From Sphingomonas sp. BT-65 (lineage in GTDB: Bacteria > Pseudomonadota > Alphaproteobacteria > Sphingomonadales > Sphingomonadaceae), in contig NZ_JAPCIA010000001.1 of the NCBI RefSeq assembly GCF_026107375.2, positions 186,001 to 250,000 on the forward strand: a DNA stretch of 64,000 nt. The letters run 5' to 3'. Positions 23,932 to 32,999 of the stretch are shown here, one piece after another. The translations under genes and the position numbers were made by a program. How positions within the stretch are numbered: the stretch's first letter is position 1; the number at the start of each line of letters is the position of its first letter. A model generated the notes under the pieces. That model was given only the letters and a program-made list of their open reading frames with translations, was not told where the DNA came from and did no database searches.

Positions 23932-24900
23932 TCAGTTGAGCGCGCGCGACAGCCAGTGCATGACGTTCAGCGCGAACTGGCGATTGTCGAGACCTTCGAC
24001 GTTCATGCCGATACGCAGCTGCGGCCGGCCCGGACCAAGCCGCACGAGCTGCGCCGACAGCATGCCGGCCTCACCGAGCACCACGACCCGGCCGGTGCCG
24101 TGCGCGAACGCGACCCCCTGTGCCCGCCCGCCGATAGCCTCGACGCCCTTGGGCATCCCCGGAGCACTGCTCTTCGTCGCCCGCAAGGCAGCGTCCGAAC
24201 CGTCCAGAAGGGCGCGATCCGGCGCCTCCCATGCTTCGGCAGGAAATCGCAGCAGTGCGATCGAACCCGGCGGGCCGATCAGCGATTGTCCAGTGAAGGA
24301 CTTGACGGTTCCGATCGCCTCGCCCGCTGAGCGTCCCTTGAGGATCGGATGGTCTCCGAGCCGGTCATTGCCGCGTGAATAGACGATCTGGCTCGTCAGG
24401 CCGCCGGCCTTGGCGCGTTCGAACGCCCATCCCTTGCCGAACCTGACGCCCAGGCGTGTCGCGAGTTGCTCGGCGGCAAGGCCGAAGGGTGCGTGATCGG
24501 CGATCAGCAGCAGCGAACCGCCCGCACGCACCCATTGGTCGATCGCGTCGATCTCCGCGGCGGTGAAGGCTGACCTGATCGTATCCTGGCCACGCGGGGA
24601 TCCGGCATTGGCGATCACCAGCACCTTCGCGCCGGCGAGGCTGCCGGCGTCGAACGCCGCCCGCCCGGGCACCACCGTGTACCCGTCGGCGCGGAGCAGG
24701 GCGGCGAATGGCGCATATTGACCGGATGCGGTGTGGAAATTGTCGTGGCTCTCGTCGATGATCACCCGCGGGCCGTCCGCAGCATAAGCGGGCGTCGTGA
24801 CGCTGGCATGGAAATCCGGATCGACGAGCTGCTCCTGGGCCTGAGCCGCGGGCACAGCGACCAGCATTGCAACCGATGCGACGAAACCGGCGATCCGCAT
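23932..24900 (-). CDS. Secreted DUF4350-like (class I glutamine-amidotransferase-fold) protein
   Basis: A 322-residue exported protein with a signal peptide to about residue 22 (AAQAQ). It contains VIIDESHDNFHTASGQYAPF, KVLVIANAG, IDQWVRAGGSLLLIADHAPFG and GRVVVLGEAGML. These match periplasmic proteins of the DUF4350/GATase1-like fold, in which a loop reads IADH. The catalytic Cys of true amidotransferases is absent. The function of the family is not established. It stands between convergent sodB and the yciB-ftsY-mtaB group, apparently alone. Confidence 0.7.
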   Translation of the reverse strand: MRIAGFVASVAMLVAVPAAQAQEQLVDPDFHASVTTPAYAADGPRVIIDESHDNFHTASGQYAPFAALLRADGYTVVPGRAAFDAGSLAGAKVLVIANAGSPRGQDTIRSAFTAAEIDAIDQWVRAGGSLLLIADHAPFGLAAEQLATRLGVRFGKGWAFERAKAGGLTSQIVYSRGNDRLGDHPILKGRSAGEAIGTVKSFTGQSLIGPPGSIALLRFPAEAWEAPDRALLDGSDAALRATKSSAPGMPKGVEAIGGRAQGVAFAHGTGRVVVLGEAGMLSAQLVRLGPGRPQLRIGMNVEGLDNRQFALNVMHWLSRALN

Positions 24901-24972
24901 AGGAGTCTCCGAGTTGGGGCGTTGTCCGGCGAGCTCCGGTTTACGCCCGAGGATTCGCCGGGATCAACCCGC

Positions 24973-25596
24973 TCACTGCTCCGGCGGCAGCGCCTTGTCG
25001 ACGATCTCGCGGTCGGTCGTCAGGCCGTTGCGCAGCAGCATCGGGATGTTGCCCATCGCGAAGATCAGCGTCAGCGGCACCACGCCCCACAGCTTGAAGC
25101 CAACCCAGAAGTCCCAGCTTTGCGTGCGCCACACGATCTCGTTGAGCACCGCCATTGCGGCGAAGAACACCGTCCAGTTGATCGTCAGCAGCCGCCAGCC
25201 CTTCTCGGTCAGCCCGGGATAGGCGCTCTCGAGCAGCATCTGCAGCAGCGGCTTCTTCGTGATCAGCCCATAAGCCAGGACAATCGCGAACATCGCATAG
25301 ACGATCGTCGGCTTGACCTTGATGAAGGTCTCGTCGTGGAACCACAGGGTCAGCCCGCCGAACACCAGCACCAACGCGCCCGAGATCCACAGCATCGGCG
25401 AGATGTGCTTGGTCTTCCATAGCGACACGCCCATCGCGACGAAGATCGCGACCATGAACGCTGCGGTCGCCGCCAGCATCCGCGCGAGCTGCGGCCCGCC
25501 CATGAAGCTGTTGACGGCGAAGAACACCGCGAGCGGACCGAAATCGATCAGCATGCGCAGGCCAGGAGAGGGGACGGGCTTGGTCTCGGTGGTCAT
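24973..25596 (-). CDS. yciB: Inner-membrane septation protein YciB (IspA family)
   Basis: A 207-residue membrane protein with about six hydrophobic helices. It has the family signatures IDFGPLAVFFAVN at the N-terminus, VFGGLTLWFHDETFIKVKPT in the middle and FMAVLNEIVWR-like WTVFFAAMAVLNEIVW near the end. It is implicated in cell-envelope maintenance and septation. Start ATG 25596 lies 1 nt from the ftsY stop at 25598. The order mtaB-ftsY-yciB on one strand is common in sphingomonads. Confidence 0.93.
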   Translation of the reverse strand: MTTETKPVPSPGLRMLIDFGPLAVFFAVNSFMGGPQLARMLAATAAFMVAIFVAMGVSLWKTKHISPMLWISGALVLVFGGLTLWFHDETFIKVKPTIVYAMFAIVLAYGLITKKPLLQMLLESAYPGLTEKGWRLLTINWTVFFAAMAVLNEIVWRTQSWDFWVGFKLWGVVPLTLIFAMGNIPMLLRNGLTTDREIVDKALPPEQ

Positions 25597-25597
25597 G

Positions 25598-26527
25598 TTA
25601 CCTCTGGAACGTTTCGACACCGGCGATGATCCGGGCGACCTCGTTGGGATCGAAGCCGCGCAGGTCGTCGACCTTCTCGCCGACGCCGATCGCGTGGATG
25701 GGCAGGCCGTATTTCTCCGCCGCCGCGACCAGCACCCCGCCCCGCGCGGTGCCGTCGAGCTTGGTCATCACCATGCCGGTGACGCCCGCGACCTCCTTGA
25801 ATACCTCGATCTGGCTCAATGCGTTCTGTCCGGTGGTCGCGTCGAGCACGAGCACCACGTCGTGCGGCGCGCCGGGATCGATGCGCCCGAGCACGCGGCG
25901 GATCTTGGCGAGCTCGTCCATCAGCTCGCGCTTGTTCTGCAACCGGCCCGCAGTGTCGACGATCAGCACGTCCATGCGCTGGTCGGTCGCCTGCTTGAGC
26001 GCCTCGAACGCAAGCCCCGCCGCGTCGCCGCCCTCGGCCCCGGCGATGATCGGCACGCCGACGCGCTCGGCCCAGGTGCGCAGCTGCCCGATCGCCGCCG
26101 CGCGGAAGGTGTCGCCCGCCGCCAGCATGACCTTGAGCCCCTGATCCTTGAGGATCGCGGCGAGCTTGGCGATCGTGGTGGTCTTGCCCGATCCGTTGAC
26201 GCCGATCACCAGGATTACCTGCGGCCGCGCCTTGTCGGTGGTCAGCGGCTTGGCGACCGGGACCAGCGCCTTCTCGATCTCCTCGGCGACCACCAACCGG
26301 ATGCCGAGATCCTCCATGCCTCGCTCGAACTGGCCCTCCGCCAGCCGGTCGCGCACCCGCGCCGCGGTGGCGGGGCCGAGGTCCGAGGCGATCAGCGCTT
26401 CCTCGATCTCGTCGAGCGTATTGTCGTCGAGCCGCGCTGCGCCGAGGCCCGCAAGGTTGCCGACCAGCCGGTCCGACGTCTTCTTGAACCCGCCGAGCAG
26501 CCGCTCGCGCCACGAAGGTCCGCTCAC
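25598..26527 (-). CDS. ftsY: FtsY, signal recognition particle receptor
   Basis: A 309-residue SRP GTPase with the short N-terminal segment typical of alphaproteobacteria. G1 (GVNGSGKTTT), DTFRAAA, the DTAGR G3 motif and TKLDG G4 motif are all present. It docks ribosome-SRP complexes (with Ffh, encoded at 30325) at the inner membrane. The GTG start at 26527 overlaps the mtaB TGA (GTGA), implying coupled translation. Confidence 0.96.
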   Translation of the reverse strand: MSGPSWRERLLGGFKKTSDRLVGNLAGLGAARLDDNTLDEIEEALIASDLGPATAARVRDRLAEGQFERGMEDLGIRLVVAEEIEKALVPVAKPLTTDKARPQVILVIGVNGSGKTTTIAKLAAILKDQGLKVMLAAGDTFRAAAIGQLRTWAERVGVPIIAGAEGGDAAGLAFEALKQATDQRMDVLIVDTAGRLQNKRELMDELAKIRRVLGRIDPGAPHDVVLVLDATTGQNALSQIEVFKEVAGVTGMVMTKLDGTARGGVLVAAAEKYGLPIHAIGVGEKVDDLRGFDPNEVARIIAGVETFQR

Positions 26528-27876
26528 GCCGCCTCCTCGCTCACCAAACCATTTTTCGTCACCCCGGGCTTGACCCGGGGTCCCGCTACCTCACCCGCCG
26601 CCAATGAGCGGGATCCCGGGTCAAGCCCGGGGTGACGGGGAGTGGCGAAGAGATTGCCGTTCTGCACGTCGATAATCGTCACTTCTCGAATTGTCCCGAT
26701 TTCGGCTGTGTCACTCAGCCGAACCTCCGCGAAATTGCCCGCATGCCCCCGGTCGCCCGGCCGCTCCACCAAAATCGCCTGCCGCGTTCCAACGAGCGAG
26801 TCCAGCCAGCGCGCACGCCGCGCCGCCGCCCGCTCGCGCAACGCCGCCGCGCGTGCCTTGGCGATGCCAGGCGCGACCTGCGGCATCCGCGCCGCGGGCG
26901 TGCCGTCGCGCGGGCTGTAGGGGAAGATGTGCGCATGGACGATGTCGCAGTCGTCGATCAGCGCCAGCGTATTGGCGAACATCGTCTCATCCTCGGTCGG
27001 GAAGCCCGCGATCAGATCCGCGCCGATTGCGATGTCGGTCCGTGCAGCCTTTAGCCGTTCGACCAACGCGACCGACTGGGCGCGCAAATGCCGCCGTTTC
27101 ATCCGCTTGAGCACCATGTCATCGCCGGCCTGCAGCGACAGGTGGACATGCGGCATCACCCGCGCTTCCTGAGTCAGCAACGCGAACAGCCGCGCGTCGA
27201 TCTCGATCCCGTCGAGCGAGGAGAGCCGCAGCCGCTCGACCGCGGTGCGCGCCAGTACCCGCTCGACCAGCATGCCAAGGCTCGGCGCACCCGGCAGGTC
27301 GGGGCCGTAGCTCGTCAGGTCCACTCCCGTCAGCACGATCTCGCGATGCCCGGCTTCGACCAGCGCCCGCACCCGCTCGACCACGGCGCCCGCGGGCACC
27401 GACCGGCTGTTCCCGCGGCCATAGGGGATCGCGCAGAAGGTGCAGCGGTGATCGCACCCGTTCTGCACCTCGACGAAGGCGCGGGCGTGCGCGGAGAAGC
27501 TCGCGGCGAGATGTGGCGCGGTCTGCCGCACAGCCATGATATCCTGCACCTGGACTTTCGCGTCGTAAGCTTCCCAAGCTTCTGCTCGCAGCTTCTCGGC
27601 ATTGCCGATCACCCGGTCGACCTCGGGCATCGCGCCGAACGCCTGGGGATCGATCTGCGCCGCGCATCCGGTCACCACCAGCTGCGCCCCCGGCCGCGCC
27701 CGCCGTGCGCGCCGGATCGCCTGGCGCGTCTGGCGCACTGCTTCGTTGGTCACCGCGCAGCTGTTGACGACGACGACATCCTTGGACCCAAGCAGGGCAC
27801 GGATCGTTTCGCTTTCGGCAAGGTTGAGCCTGCAGCCGAGGCTGATTACCTCGGGTCCGGGACAGGAGGACGACAT
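26524..27876 (-). CDS. mtaB: MtaB, tRNA threonylcarbamoyladenosine methylthiotransferase
   Basis: A 450-residue radical-SAM enzyme that makes ms2t6A at position 37 of ANN-decoding tRNAs. The N-terminal UPF0004 domain (SLGCRLNLAESE, CAVTNEAVRQTRQ), the radical-SAM CxxxCxxC (CDHRCTFCAIPYGRG) and the C-terminal TRAM-like region are visible. The ATG at 27876 shares a CATG with the divergent gene at 27875. After VQNGNLFATPR the last ~35 residues are encoded by a REP-like palindrome (26557-26637) and read HPGLDPGSRS, then GPRVKPGVTK, an unusual extension compared with the normal family length. The stop overlaps the ftsY GTG. Confidence 0.93.
   Translation of the reverse strand: MSSSCPGPEVISLGCRLNLAESETIRALLGSKDVVVVNSCAVTNEAVRQTRQAIRRARRARPGAQLVVTGCAAQIDPQAFGAMPEVDRVIGNAEKLRAEAWEAYDAKVQVQDIMAVRQTAPHLAASFSAHARAFVEVQNGCDHRCTFCAIPYGRGNSRSVPAGAVVERVRALVEAGHREIVLTGVDLTSYGPDLPGAPSLGMLVERVLARTAVERLRLSSLDGIEIDARLFALLTQEARVMPHVHLSLQAGDDMVLKRMKRRHLRAQSVALVERLKAARTDIAIGADLIAGFPTEDETMFANTLALIDDCDIVHAHIFPYSPRDGTPAARMPQVAPGIAKARAAALRERAAARRARWLDSLVGTRQAILVERPGDRGHAGNFAEVRLSDTAEIGTIREVTIIDVQNGNLFATPRHPGLDPGSRSLAAGEVAGPRVKPGVTKNGLVSEEAA
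26557..26637. repeat. REP-like palindrome with 31-bp arms inside the mtaB 3' end
   Basis: The two 31-nt arms (26557-26587, 26607-26637) are inverted copies with a single mismatch around a 19-nt loop. They begin CGTCACCCCGGGCTTGACCC. The element lies within the mtaB reading frame and would form a very stable hairpin in the mtaB-ftsY message. Confidence 0.9.
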
Positions 27877-28453
27877 GGACGGCGATCTAGTTGCGACGGA
27901 CGGCGAAGTCCATGACGAGGCACAGGTGGTGCTCGACTTCTGGTTCGGTGAGCTCACCCCCGAGCAGCATTTCGCCAAGGACGATGCGCTCGACGGCCGG
28001 ATCCGCGAGCGTTTCGCCACGCTGCACGACCTCTTGCTCGCGACCGGCGCGGCGGGGTGGCGCAACGATCCCGGCAGCCTGCTCGCCGCGGTGATCGTGC
28101 TCGACCAGTTCAGTCGCAACATCCATCGCGGCACCGCCCAGGCCTTTGCCGGCGACACGCTCGCGCTCGCGCTGACAATGGAGGCGATCAAGAAGGGCTG
28201 GGACCGCGACCTCCCGCCCGATCGCGCGGCATTCCTCTACATGCCGCTGATGCACGCCGAGAATCCGGAGGCGCAGCGTCTCTGCATCCAGAAAATGGCG
28301 GCGATCGGCCTCGACGAGCAAGTCCGCTATGCGATGGGCCATGCCGTAGTGATCGAGCAGTTCGGCCGCTTCCCCAGCCGCAACGCCGCGCTCGGCCGGA
28401 AGTCGACCCCCGAGGAGCAGGTCTATCTGAGCCAGCCCGGCGTGGGGTGGTGA
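27875..28453 (+). CDS. DUF924 family protein
   Basis: A 192-residue all-helical protein of the DUF924 (TPR-like) family. The signatures are VLDFWFGELTPEQHF, VIVLDQFSRNIHRGT, FLYMPLMHAENPEAQ and GRFPSRNAALGRKSTPEE. It is predicted to be cytoplasmic. The function of the family is unknown. The chosen ATG (27875) overlaps the mtaB ATG on the opposite strand. A start further downstream, close to the domain boundary, cannot be excluded. Confidence 0.9.
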   Translation: MDGDLVATDGEVHDEAQVVLDFWFGELTPEQHFAKDDALDGRIRERFATLHDLLLATGAAGWRNDPGSLLAAVIVLDQFSRNIHRGTAQAFAGDTLALALTMEAIKKGWDRDLPPDRAAFLYMPLMHAENPEAQRLCIQKMAAIGLDEQVRYAMGHAVVIEQFGRFPSRNAALGRKSTPEEQVYLSQPGVGW

Positions 28454-28457
28454 CGGT

Positions 28458-30101
28458 CTAGCCCACCAGCCGCTCGTCGCCCGGCTGGATCGGTACGACT
28501 TCGGCTGCTGGACGCATCGCGGCAGGCTGGACGAGCAGCCGCTTCTCCGCGAGCAGCCGCCGCGCCCCGGCGAGCGACAGTGGTTTGCCGTAATACCAGC
28601 CCTGCGCCTTGGCGCAGCCGAGTACCTTCAAGCGCGCCTCGATCGCCGCGTCCTCCACGCCCTCGGCGGTGATCGGCAGGTTGAGGCTCTCGCCCAGGCT
28701 GACGATCGCGTTGACGATCGCCGCCGAATCCGCGCTCTCGTTCAATGAGATGACGAAGCTCTTGTCGATCTTGATCCGGTCGAAGGGCAGGGCGCGCAGG
28801 TGCGCGAGGCTCGAATAGCCGGTCCCGAAATCGTCGAGCGCGAGCCGCGCGCCCTGGTTCTTGAGGGAGCCGACGATCGACTGCGCGAGCGCCAGATTGT
28901 CGAACAGCGCGCTCTCGGTGATCTCGATCTCCAGCCGGCTCGCTGGGAAGCCGGTCTCGGTCATCACCTTGATGATCTTCTGCGACAGCCACGCGTCGCG
29001 CAGCTGCCAGGGCGAGATGTTGACCGACAGGGTGAGCGCCGGGTCCCAGTCGCGCGCCGCGGTGAACGCCTGGTGCATGATCGAGAGCGACATCTCGGAG
29101 ATCATGCCGGTTTCCTCGGCGATCGGGATGAACAGGTCGGGGCTGATCAGCCCGCGCGTCGGATGCTCCCAGCGCGCCAGCACCTCGAACCCGTGCAGCT
29201 TGCCGGTGGCGAGGTCGATCTGCTGCTCGAAATAGGGGACGATCTCGCCGCGCGGGATCGCCGCGCGAAGTCCGGATTCGAGCTCGTTGCGGGTCTGCAG
29301 CTCACGCTCCATCGACTGGTCGAACCAGGCGTAGCGGTTGCGGCCCGATTTCTTCGCGGCGTACATCGCGATATCGGCCGAGCGCATCAGCGCGTCGATA
29401 CTCTGACAATCGAAGTCGGAGCGCGCGACGCCGACCGAGCAGGAGATATGGAGGCGGAACCCGTCGGCCTCGATCGGCTGCGCCATGCGCGCGACCAGCT
29501 TGTCGGCGATCCGCTCGACCGTGTCGGGTTGGCCAGGATCGAACAGGAAGCCGCAGGCGAATTCGTCGCCGCCCAGCCGCGCGGTGAGCGCGATCGGCGG
29601 CATCGCCGCAGCGATCTCGCCCGCCACCGCGCGCAGCAGCGCGTCGCCGACGGCGTGGCCGTGCATGTCGTTGATCGTCTTGAAATGGTCGAGGTCGACG
29701 ATCAGCAGCGCCATCGCCTTGCCGCGGCGGTGCGCGCGCACGAACATCGCGGCGCCTTCCTCGGCCAGGCTGCGGCGGTTGAGGAAGCCGGTCAGCGGAT
29801 CGCGGCTCGCCAGCATGTGCGCGCGCTCCTCGGCGGCGGTGCGGATGCGCACCTCGGTGCGCAGCGCGTGGTGGCGGCGCCAGCCGAACAGGATCAACGC
29901 GACGTTGAGCAGTAGCGCGATCACCAATGTGCGGTCGGCGGGTGCGCCGCCCTCGAAATAATGTTTGAGCGTCTTCGACAGCACCGAGCTGCCGGTGCCG
30001 ACGAACATCAGGATGGCGGCGACGCTGATCGCCCCGGTGATCAGGTCCGTGCCGGGCGGCTCCCGGTCGAAATCGCGCGTGTCGTCATAGTCCAGCGCCA
30101 T
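28458..30101 (-). CDS. Membrane GGDEF-EAL cyclic-di-GMP protein
   Basis: A 547-residue signalling protein. Two membrane helices (about 20-40 and 58-75) precede a GGDEF domain with an intact GGDEF (177-181) and an EAL domain. In the EAL domain the signature reads EVL (306-308), while DDFGTGYSS and the NIS/EIT motifs are kept. No RxxD inhibitory site precedes GGDEF. Both making and breaking of c-di-GMP are possible; which dominates cannot be told. It is convergent with the DUF924 gene (4-nt gap). Confidence 0.93.
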   Translation of the reverse strand: MALDYDDTRDFDREPPGTDLITGAISVAAILMFVGTGSSVLSKTLKHYFEGGAPADRTLVIALLLNVALILFGWRRHHALRTEVRIRTAAEERAHMLASRDPLTGFLNRRSLAEEGAAMFVRAHRRGKAMALLIVDLDHFKTINDMHGHAVGDALLRAVAGEIAAAMPPIALTARLGGDEFACGFLFDPGQPDTVERIADKLVARMAQPIEADGFRLHISCSVGVARSDFDCQSIDALMRSADIAMYAAKKSGRNRYAWFDQSMERELQTRNELESGLRAAIPRGEIVPYFEQQIDLATGKLHGFEVLARWEHPTRGLISPDLFIPIAEETGMISEMSLSIMHQAFTAARDWDPALTLSVNISPWQLRDAWLSQKIIKVMTETGFPASRLEIEITESALFDNLALAQSIVGSLKNQGARLALDDFGTGYSSLAHLRALPFDRIKIDKSFVISLNESADSAAIVNAIVSLGESLNLPITAEGVEDAAIEARLKVLGCAKAQGWYYGKPLSLAGARRLLAEKRLLVQPAAMRPAAEVVPIQPGDERLVG

Positions 30102-30140
30102 GCCGGAAGGCCCCCTGTCTGCTCAGCGAGGCGGTATTTC

Positions 30141-30195
30141 ACGTCGAGGGTGTAGATGGAGTTAAAACTGCGGGCAGTTGCACCCATCTCCATTT
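30141..30195. promoter_or_regulatory. Nested inverted repeats upstream of ffh
   Basis: GGGTG, ATGGAG and AAACTG recur as CACCC, CTCCAT and CAGTT across about 50 bp, so the RNA could fold in alternative ways. It lies ~140 bp before the ffh start and may be a leader structure or an overlapping operator. No known RNA family is recognised. Confidence 0.25.
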
Positions 30196-30324
30196 CCGGC
30201 TAAGCGGCCCGCCGACCGTTCCCAGGAACGCGACGCATGTTTGCCCAAGGGCAACGCTGGCCGACGAGGTTTCGTCCGCCGGCGTGTTTTGCGTTTCGGC
30301 ATCTGGGAAGAATTGGAGAAGCGA

Positions 30325-31809
30325 GTGTTCGATAGTCTGAGCGAACGGCTTGGCGGCGTTTTCGACCGTCTCAAGGGCCGTGGCGCGCTGACCGAGGCCG
30401 ATGTGCGGACCGCGATGCGCGAAGTGCGTATCGCGCTGCTCGAGGCCGACGTCGCGCTGCCCGTCGCACGCAGCTTCGTCGACGGCGTCACCGAGCAGGC
30501 GGTCGGCCAGCAGGTGCTGCGCTCGGTCACGCCGGGGCAGCAGGTCGTCAAGATCGTCAACGACGCGTTGATCGCGATGCTCGGGCCCGACACGGCCGAG
30601 CTCAGCATCGACGTCACCCCGCCCGCCGTCATCATGATGGTCGGCCTGCAGGGCTCGGGCAAGACCACCACCACCGCCAAGCTCGCCAAGCTGCTGAAGA
30701 AGCAGGGCAAGAAGGTGATGATGGCGTCGCTCGACGTCAATCGTCCCGCCGCGCAGGAGCAGCTCGCGGTGCTCGGCACGCAGATCGAGGGCGCGACGCT
30801 CCCGATCGTTTCCGGCCAGCAGCCGGTCGACATCGCCCGCCGCGCGCTCCAGGCCGCGAAGCTGCAGGGCTTCGACGTGCTGATGCTCGACACCGCGGGC
30901 CGCCTCCACGTCGACCAGCAGCTGATGGACGAGATGAAGGCGGTCGCCGACATCTCGCGCCCACAGGAAATCCTGCTCGTCGTCGACAGCCTGACCGGTC
31001 AGGACGCGGTCAACGTGGCGCAGAGCTTCGGCGAGCAGGTGCCGCTCACCGGCGTCGTGCTCACCCGCATGGACGGCGATGCCCGCGGCGGCGCTGCGCT
31101 GTCGATGCGCGCCGTCACCGGCAAGCCGATCAAGTTCGCCGGCGTCGGCGAGAAGCTCGACGCGATCGAGCCGTTCCATCCGCAGCGCGTCGCCGGCCGC
31201 ATTCTCGGCATGGGCGACGTCGTCAGCCTCGTTGAGAAGGCCGCGCAGGCGATCGAGGCCGAAGACGCCGAGAAGATGGCCGCCCGGCTGGCCAAGGGCC
31301 AGTTCGACATGAACGACCTGCGCAACCAGCTCGCGCAGATGCGCCGCATGGGCGGCCTCGGCGCGCTCGCCGGCATGATCCCGGGCATGAAGAAGGCGCA
31401 GCAGGCGATGGCCAATGGCGCGGTCGATGAGCGCATCCTGCTCCGCATGGACGCGATGATCACCTCGATGACGCCCAAGGAGCGCGCCAAGCCCGAGCTG
31501 CTCAACGCCAAGCGCAAGATCCGTATCGCCAAGGGCAGCGGCACCAACGTCCAGGACGTGAACAAGCTGCTCAAGATGCACCAGGAAATGTCCACCGCGA
31601 TGAAGCGCATCAAGAAGATGGGCGGGCTCAAGGGGCTGATGGGGATGCTTGGCAAGGGTGGAATGGGCGGCCTCGGCAATGCGCTGGGCGGCCCGCAAAT
31701 GGGTGAGATGATGGGCAAGCTCGGCGGCCCAGGCGGCGGGCTGCCCGGCCTCCCGGGCAATGGCGAGATTCCCCCCGAGCTCGCAAATCTTTTGAACAAG
31801 AAGAAGTAA
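30325..31809 (+). CDS. ffh: Ffh, signal recognition particle protein
   Basis: A 494-residue SRP54 homologue: N domain (about 1-90), GTPase with GLQGSGKTTT, DTAGR and TRMDG motifs, and a Met-rich M domain (GGLGALAGMIPGMKKAQQAM). It ends in a Gly/Met-rich tail. It binds nascent signal sequences and targets them to FtsY. The GTG at 30325 is chosen: GGAGAAG lies just upstream and the conserved MFDSLSERLGG begins there. It leads the rpsP-rimM block, 32 nt before rpsP. Confidence 0.96.
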   Translation: MFDSLSERLGGVFDRLKGRGALTEADVRTAMREVRIALLEADVALPVARSFVDGVTEQAVGQQVLRSVTPGQQVVKIVNDALIAMLGPDTAELSIDVTPPAVIMMVGLQGSGKTTTTAKLAKLLKKQGKKVMMASLDVNRPAAQEQLAVLGTQIEGATLPIVSGQQPVDIARRALQAAKLQGFDVLMLDTAGRLHVDQQLMDEMKAVADISRPQEILLVVDSLTGQDAVNVAQSFGEQVPLTGVVLTRMDGDARGGAALSMRAVTGKPIKFAGVGEKLDAIEPFHPQRVAGRILGMGDVVSLVEKAAQAIEAEDAEKMAARLAKGQFDMNDLRNQLAQMRRMGGLGALAGMIPGMKKAQQAMANGAVDERILLRMDAMITSMTPKERAKPELLNAKRKIRIAKGSGTNVQDVNKLLKMHQEMSTAMKRIKKMGGLKGLMGMLGKGGMGGLGNALGGPQMGEMMGKLGGPGGGLPGLPGNGEIPPELANLLNKKK

Positions 31810-31841
31810 TTGGTTCAGACTTTTAAGAAGGAAGACTAAGA

Positions 31842-32519
31842 ATGGCACTCAGCATGCGTCTGTCGCGTGGCGGCTCGAAGAAGCGCCCTTACTACCGGAT
31901 CGTCGTCGCCGACGCCCGCTCGCCCCGTGACGGCAAGTTCATCGAGAAGATCGGCACCTACAACCCGCTTCTCGCCAAGGATTCGCCCGAGCGTATCAAG
32001 CTCGACACCGATCGCGCCAAGCATTGGCTGAGCGTCGGCGCGCAGCCGACCGACCGCGTCGCCCGCTTCCTCGACGTCACCGGCGTCAAGGAGCGCGCTG
32101 CGCGCAACAATCCGAACAAGGGCAAGCCGGGCGAGAAGGCCGTCGAGCGCGCCGAGGAGCGTGCCGAGAAGCTGAAGGCCGCCGAGGAAGCCGCCGCCGC
32201 GGCCGCTGCGGCGCCGGAGCCCGAGGTCGTCGAGGAAGCGCCCGTCGAGGAGGAAGCTGCGGTCGAGGAAGCGCAGGCCGAGGCCGTCGAAGTCGTCGCC
32301 GCCGAAGTCGAAGCTGCGACCGAAGAGCCGACCGCGGAAGCCGAGCAGGTCGCCGAGGCGGTTGCCGAAGAGACCCCGGCCGTCGAGGCTTCCGCGGAGG
32401 AGGCTTCCGCGGAGGAAGCCCCGGTCGAGGCCGCTGCCGAGGAAGCTCCGGCTGCCGAGGAAGCCGCCGCCGAGGAGGCCCCGGCCGCCGACGCGACCGA
32501 GGAAAAGGCCGAGGGCTGA
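31842..32519 (+). CDS. rpsP: Ribosomal protein S16 with long acidic tail
   Basis: Residues 1 to about 80 are ordinary bS16 ([20 protein letters not shown], then [13 protein letters not shown]). The remaining ~145 residues are an Ala/Glu/Val/Pro-rich low-complexity acidic tail made of short EEA, EAPV and AEEA repeats. Total 225 residues against ~80-90 in most bacteria; sphingomonads commonly carry extended S16, but this tail is long. The tail is probably disordered and extends from the ribosome surface. Followed 3 nt later by rimM. Confidence 0.95.
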   Translation: MALSMRLSRGGSKKRPYYRIVVADARSPRDGKFIEKIGTYNPLLAKDSPERIKLDTDRAKHWLSVGAQPTDRVARFLDVTGVKERAARNNPNKGKPGEKAVERAEERAEKLKAAEEAAAAAAAAPEPEVVEEAPVEEEAAVEEAQAEAVEVVAAEVEAATEEPTAEAEQVAEAVAEETPAVEASAEEASAEEAPVEAAAEEAPAAEEAAAEEAPAADATEEKAEG

Positions 32520-32522
32520 TCC

Positions 32523-32999
32523 TTGGCTAACGACTCTCCCGTCACGCTCGCCGTCGTCATCGGCGCGCACGGCGTGACGGGGGAGGTCCGCTTGAAGGTC
32601 TTCGCCGAGGACCTCTCCGCGCACAGCAGCTTCAACGGCGGTGCGCTGACGCTCAAATCGGTGCGGCATGGCCCCAACGGCGCCATCGCCCGCTTCGCCG
32701 AAATCTCCGACCGCACCGCCGCCGAGAAGCTCCGCGGCACCGAACTCGCCGTTCCCCGCGCCGCGCTGCCGCCGCTGGGCGAGGGCGAATATTACCACGC
32801 CGACCTGATCGGCCTCGCCGCCGTCTCCGAAACGGGTGAATCGATCGGCACCGTCGCCGCGGTCGAGAATTTCGGCGCTGGCGACGTGGTCGAGGTCGAG
32901 AAGTCCGACGGCAAGCGCTTCATGGTGCCGATGCGGCCAGAGGCTGTGCCCCGCTGGGACGAGGCCACGCTCACCGTCGCAGAGGGCTGGGCCGAATGA
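32523..32999 (+). CDS. rimM: Ribosome maturation factor RimM
   Basis: A 158-residue RimM that helps 30S head assembly through uS19. The RimM N-domain (VVIGAHGVTGEVRLK) and the PRC-barrel (GEYYHADLIGLAAV, then FMVPMRPEAVP) are visible. The start is TTG at 32523, giving MANDSPV. Its stop overlaps the ATG of the next gene (ATGA). In most bacteria trmD follows directly; here 3.4 kb separates them. Confidence 0.95.
   Translation: MANDSPVTLAVVIGAHGVTGEVRLKVFAEDLSAHSSFNGGALTLKSVRHGPNGAIARFAEISDRTAAEKLRGTELAVPRAALPPLGEGEYYHADLIGLAAVSETGESIGTVAAVENFGAGDVVEVEKSDGKRFMVPMRPEAVPRWDEATLTVAEGWAE

Noticed and set aside
22184..26637. The two CGTCACCCC palindromes as a CRISPR-type array
   Set aside because: Only two copies, over 4 kb apart, palindromic and diverged, with no regular spacers.
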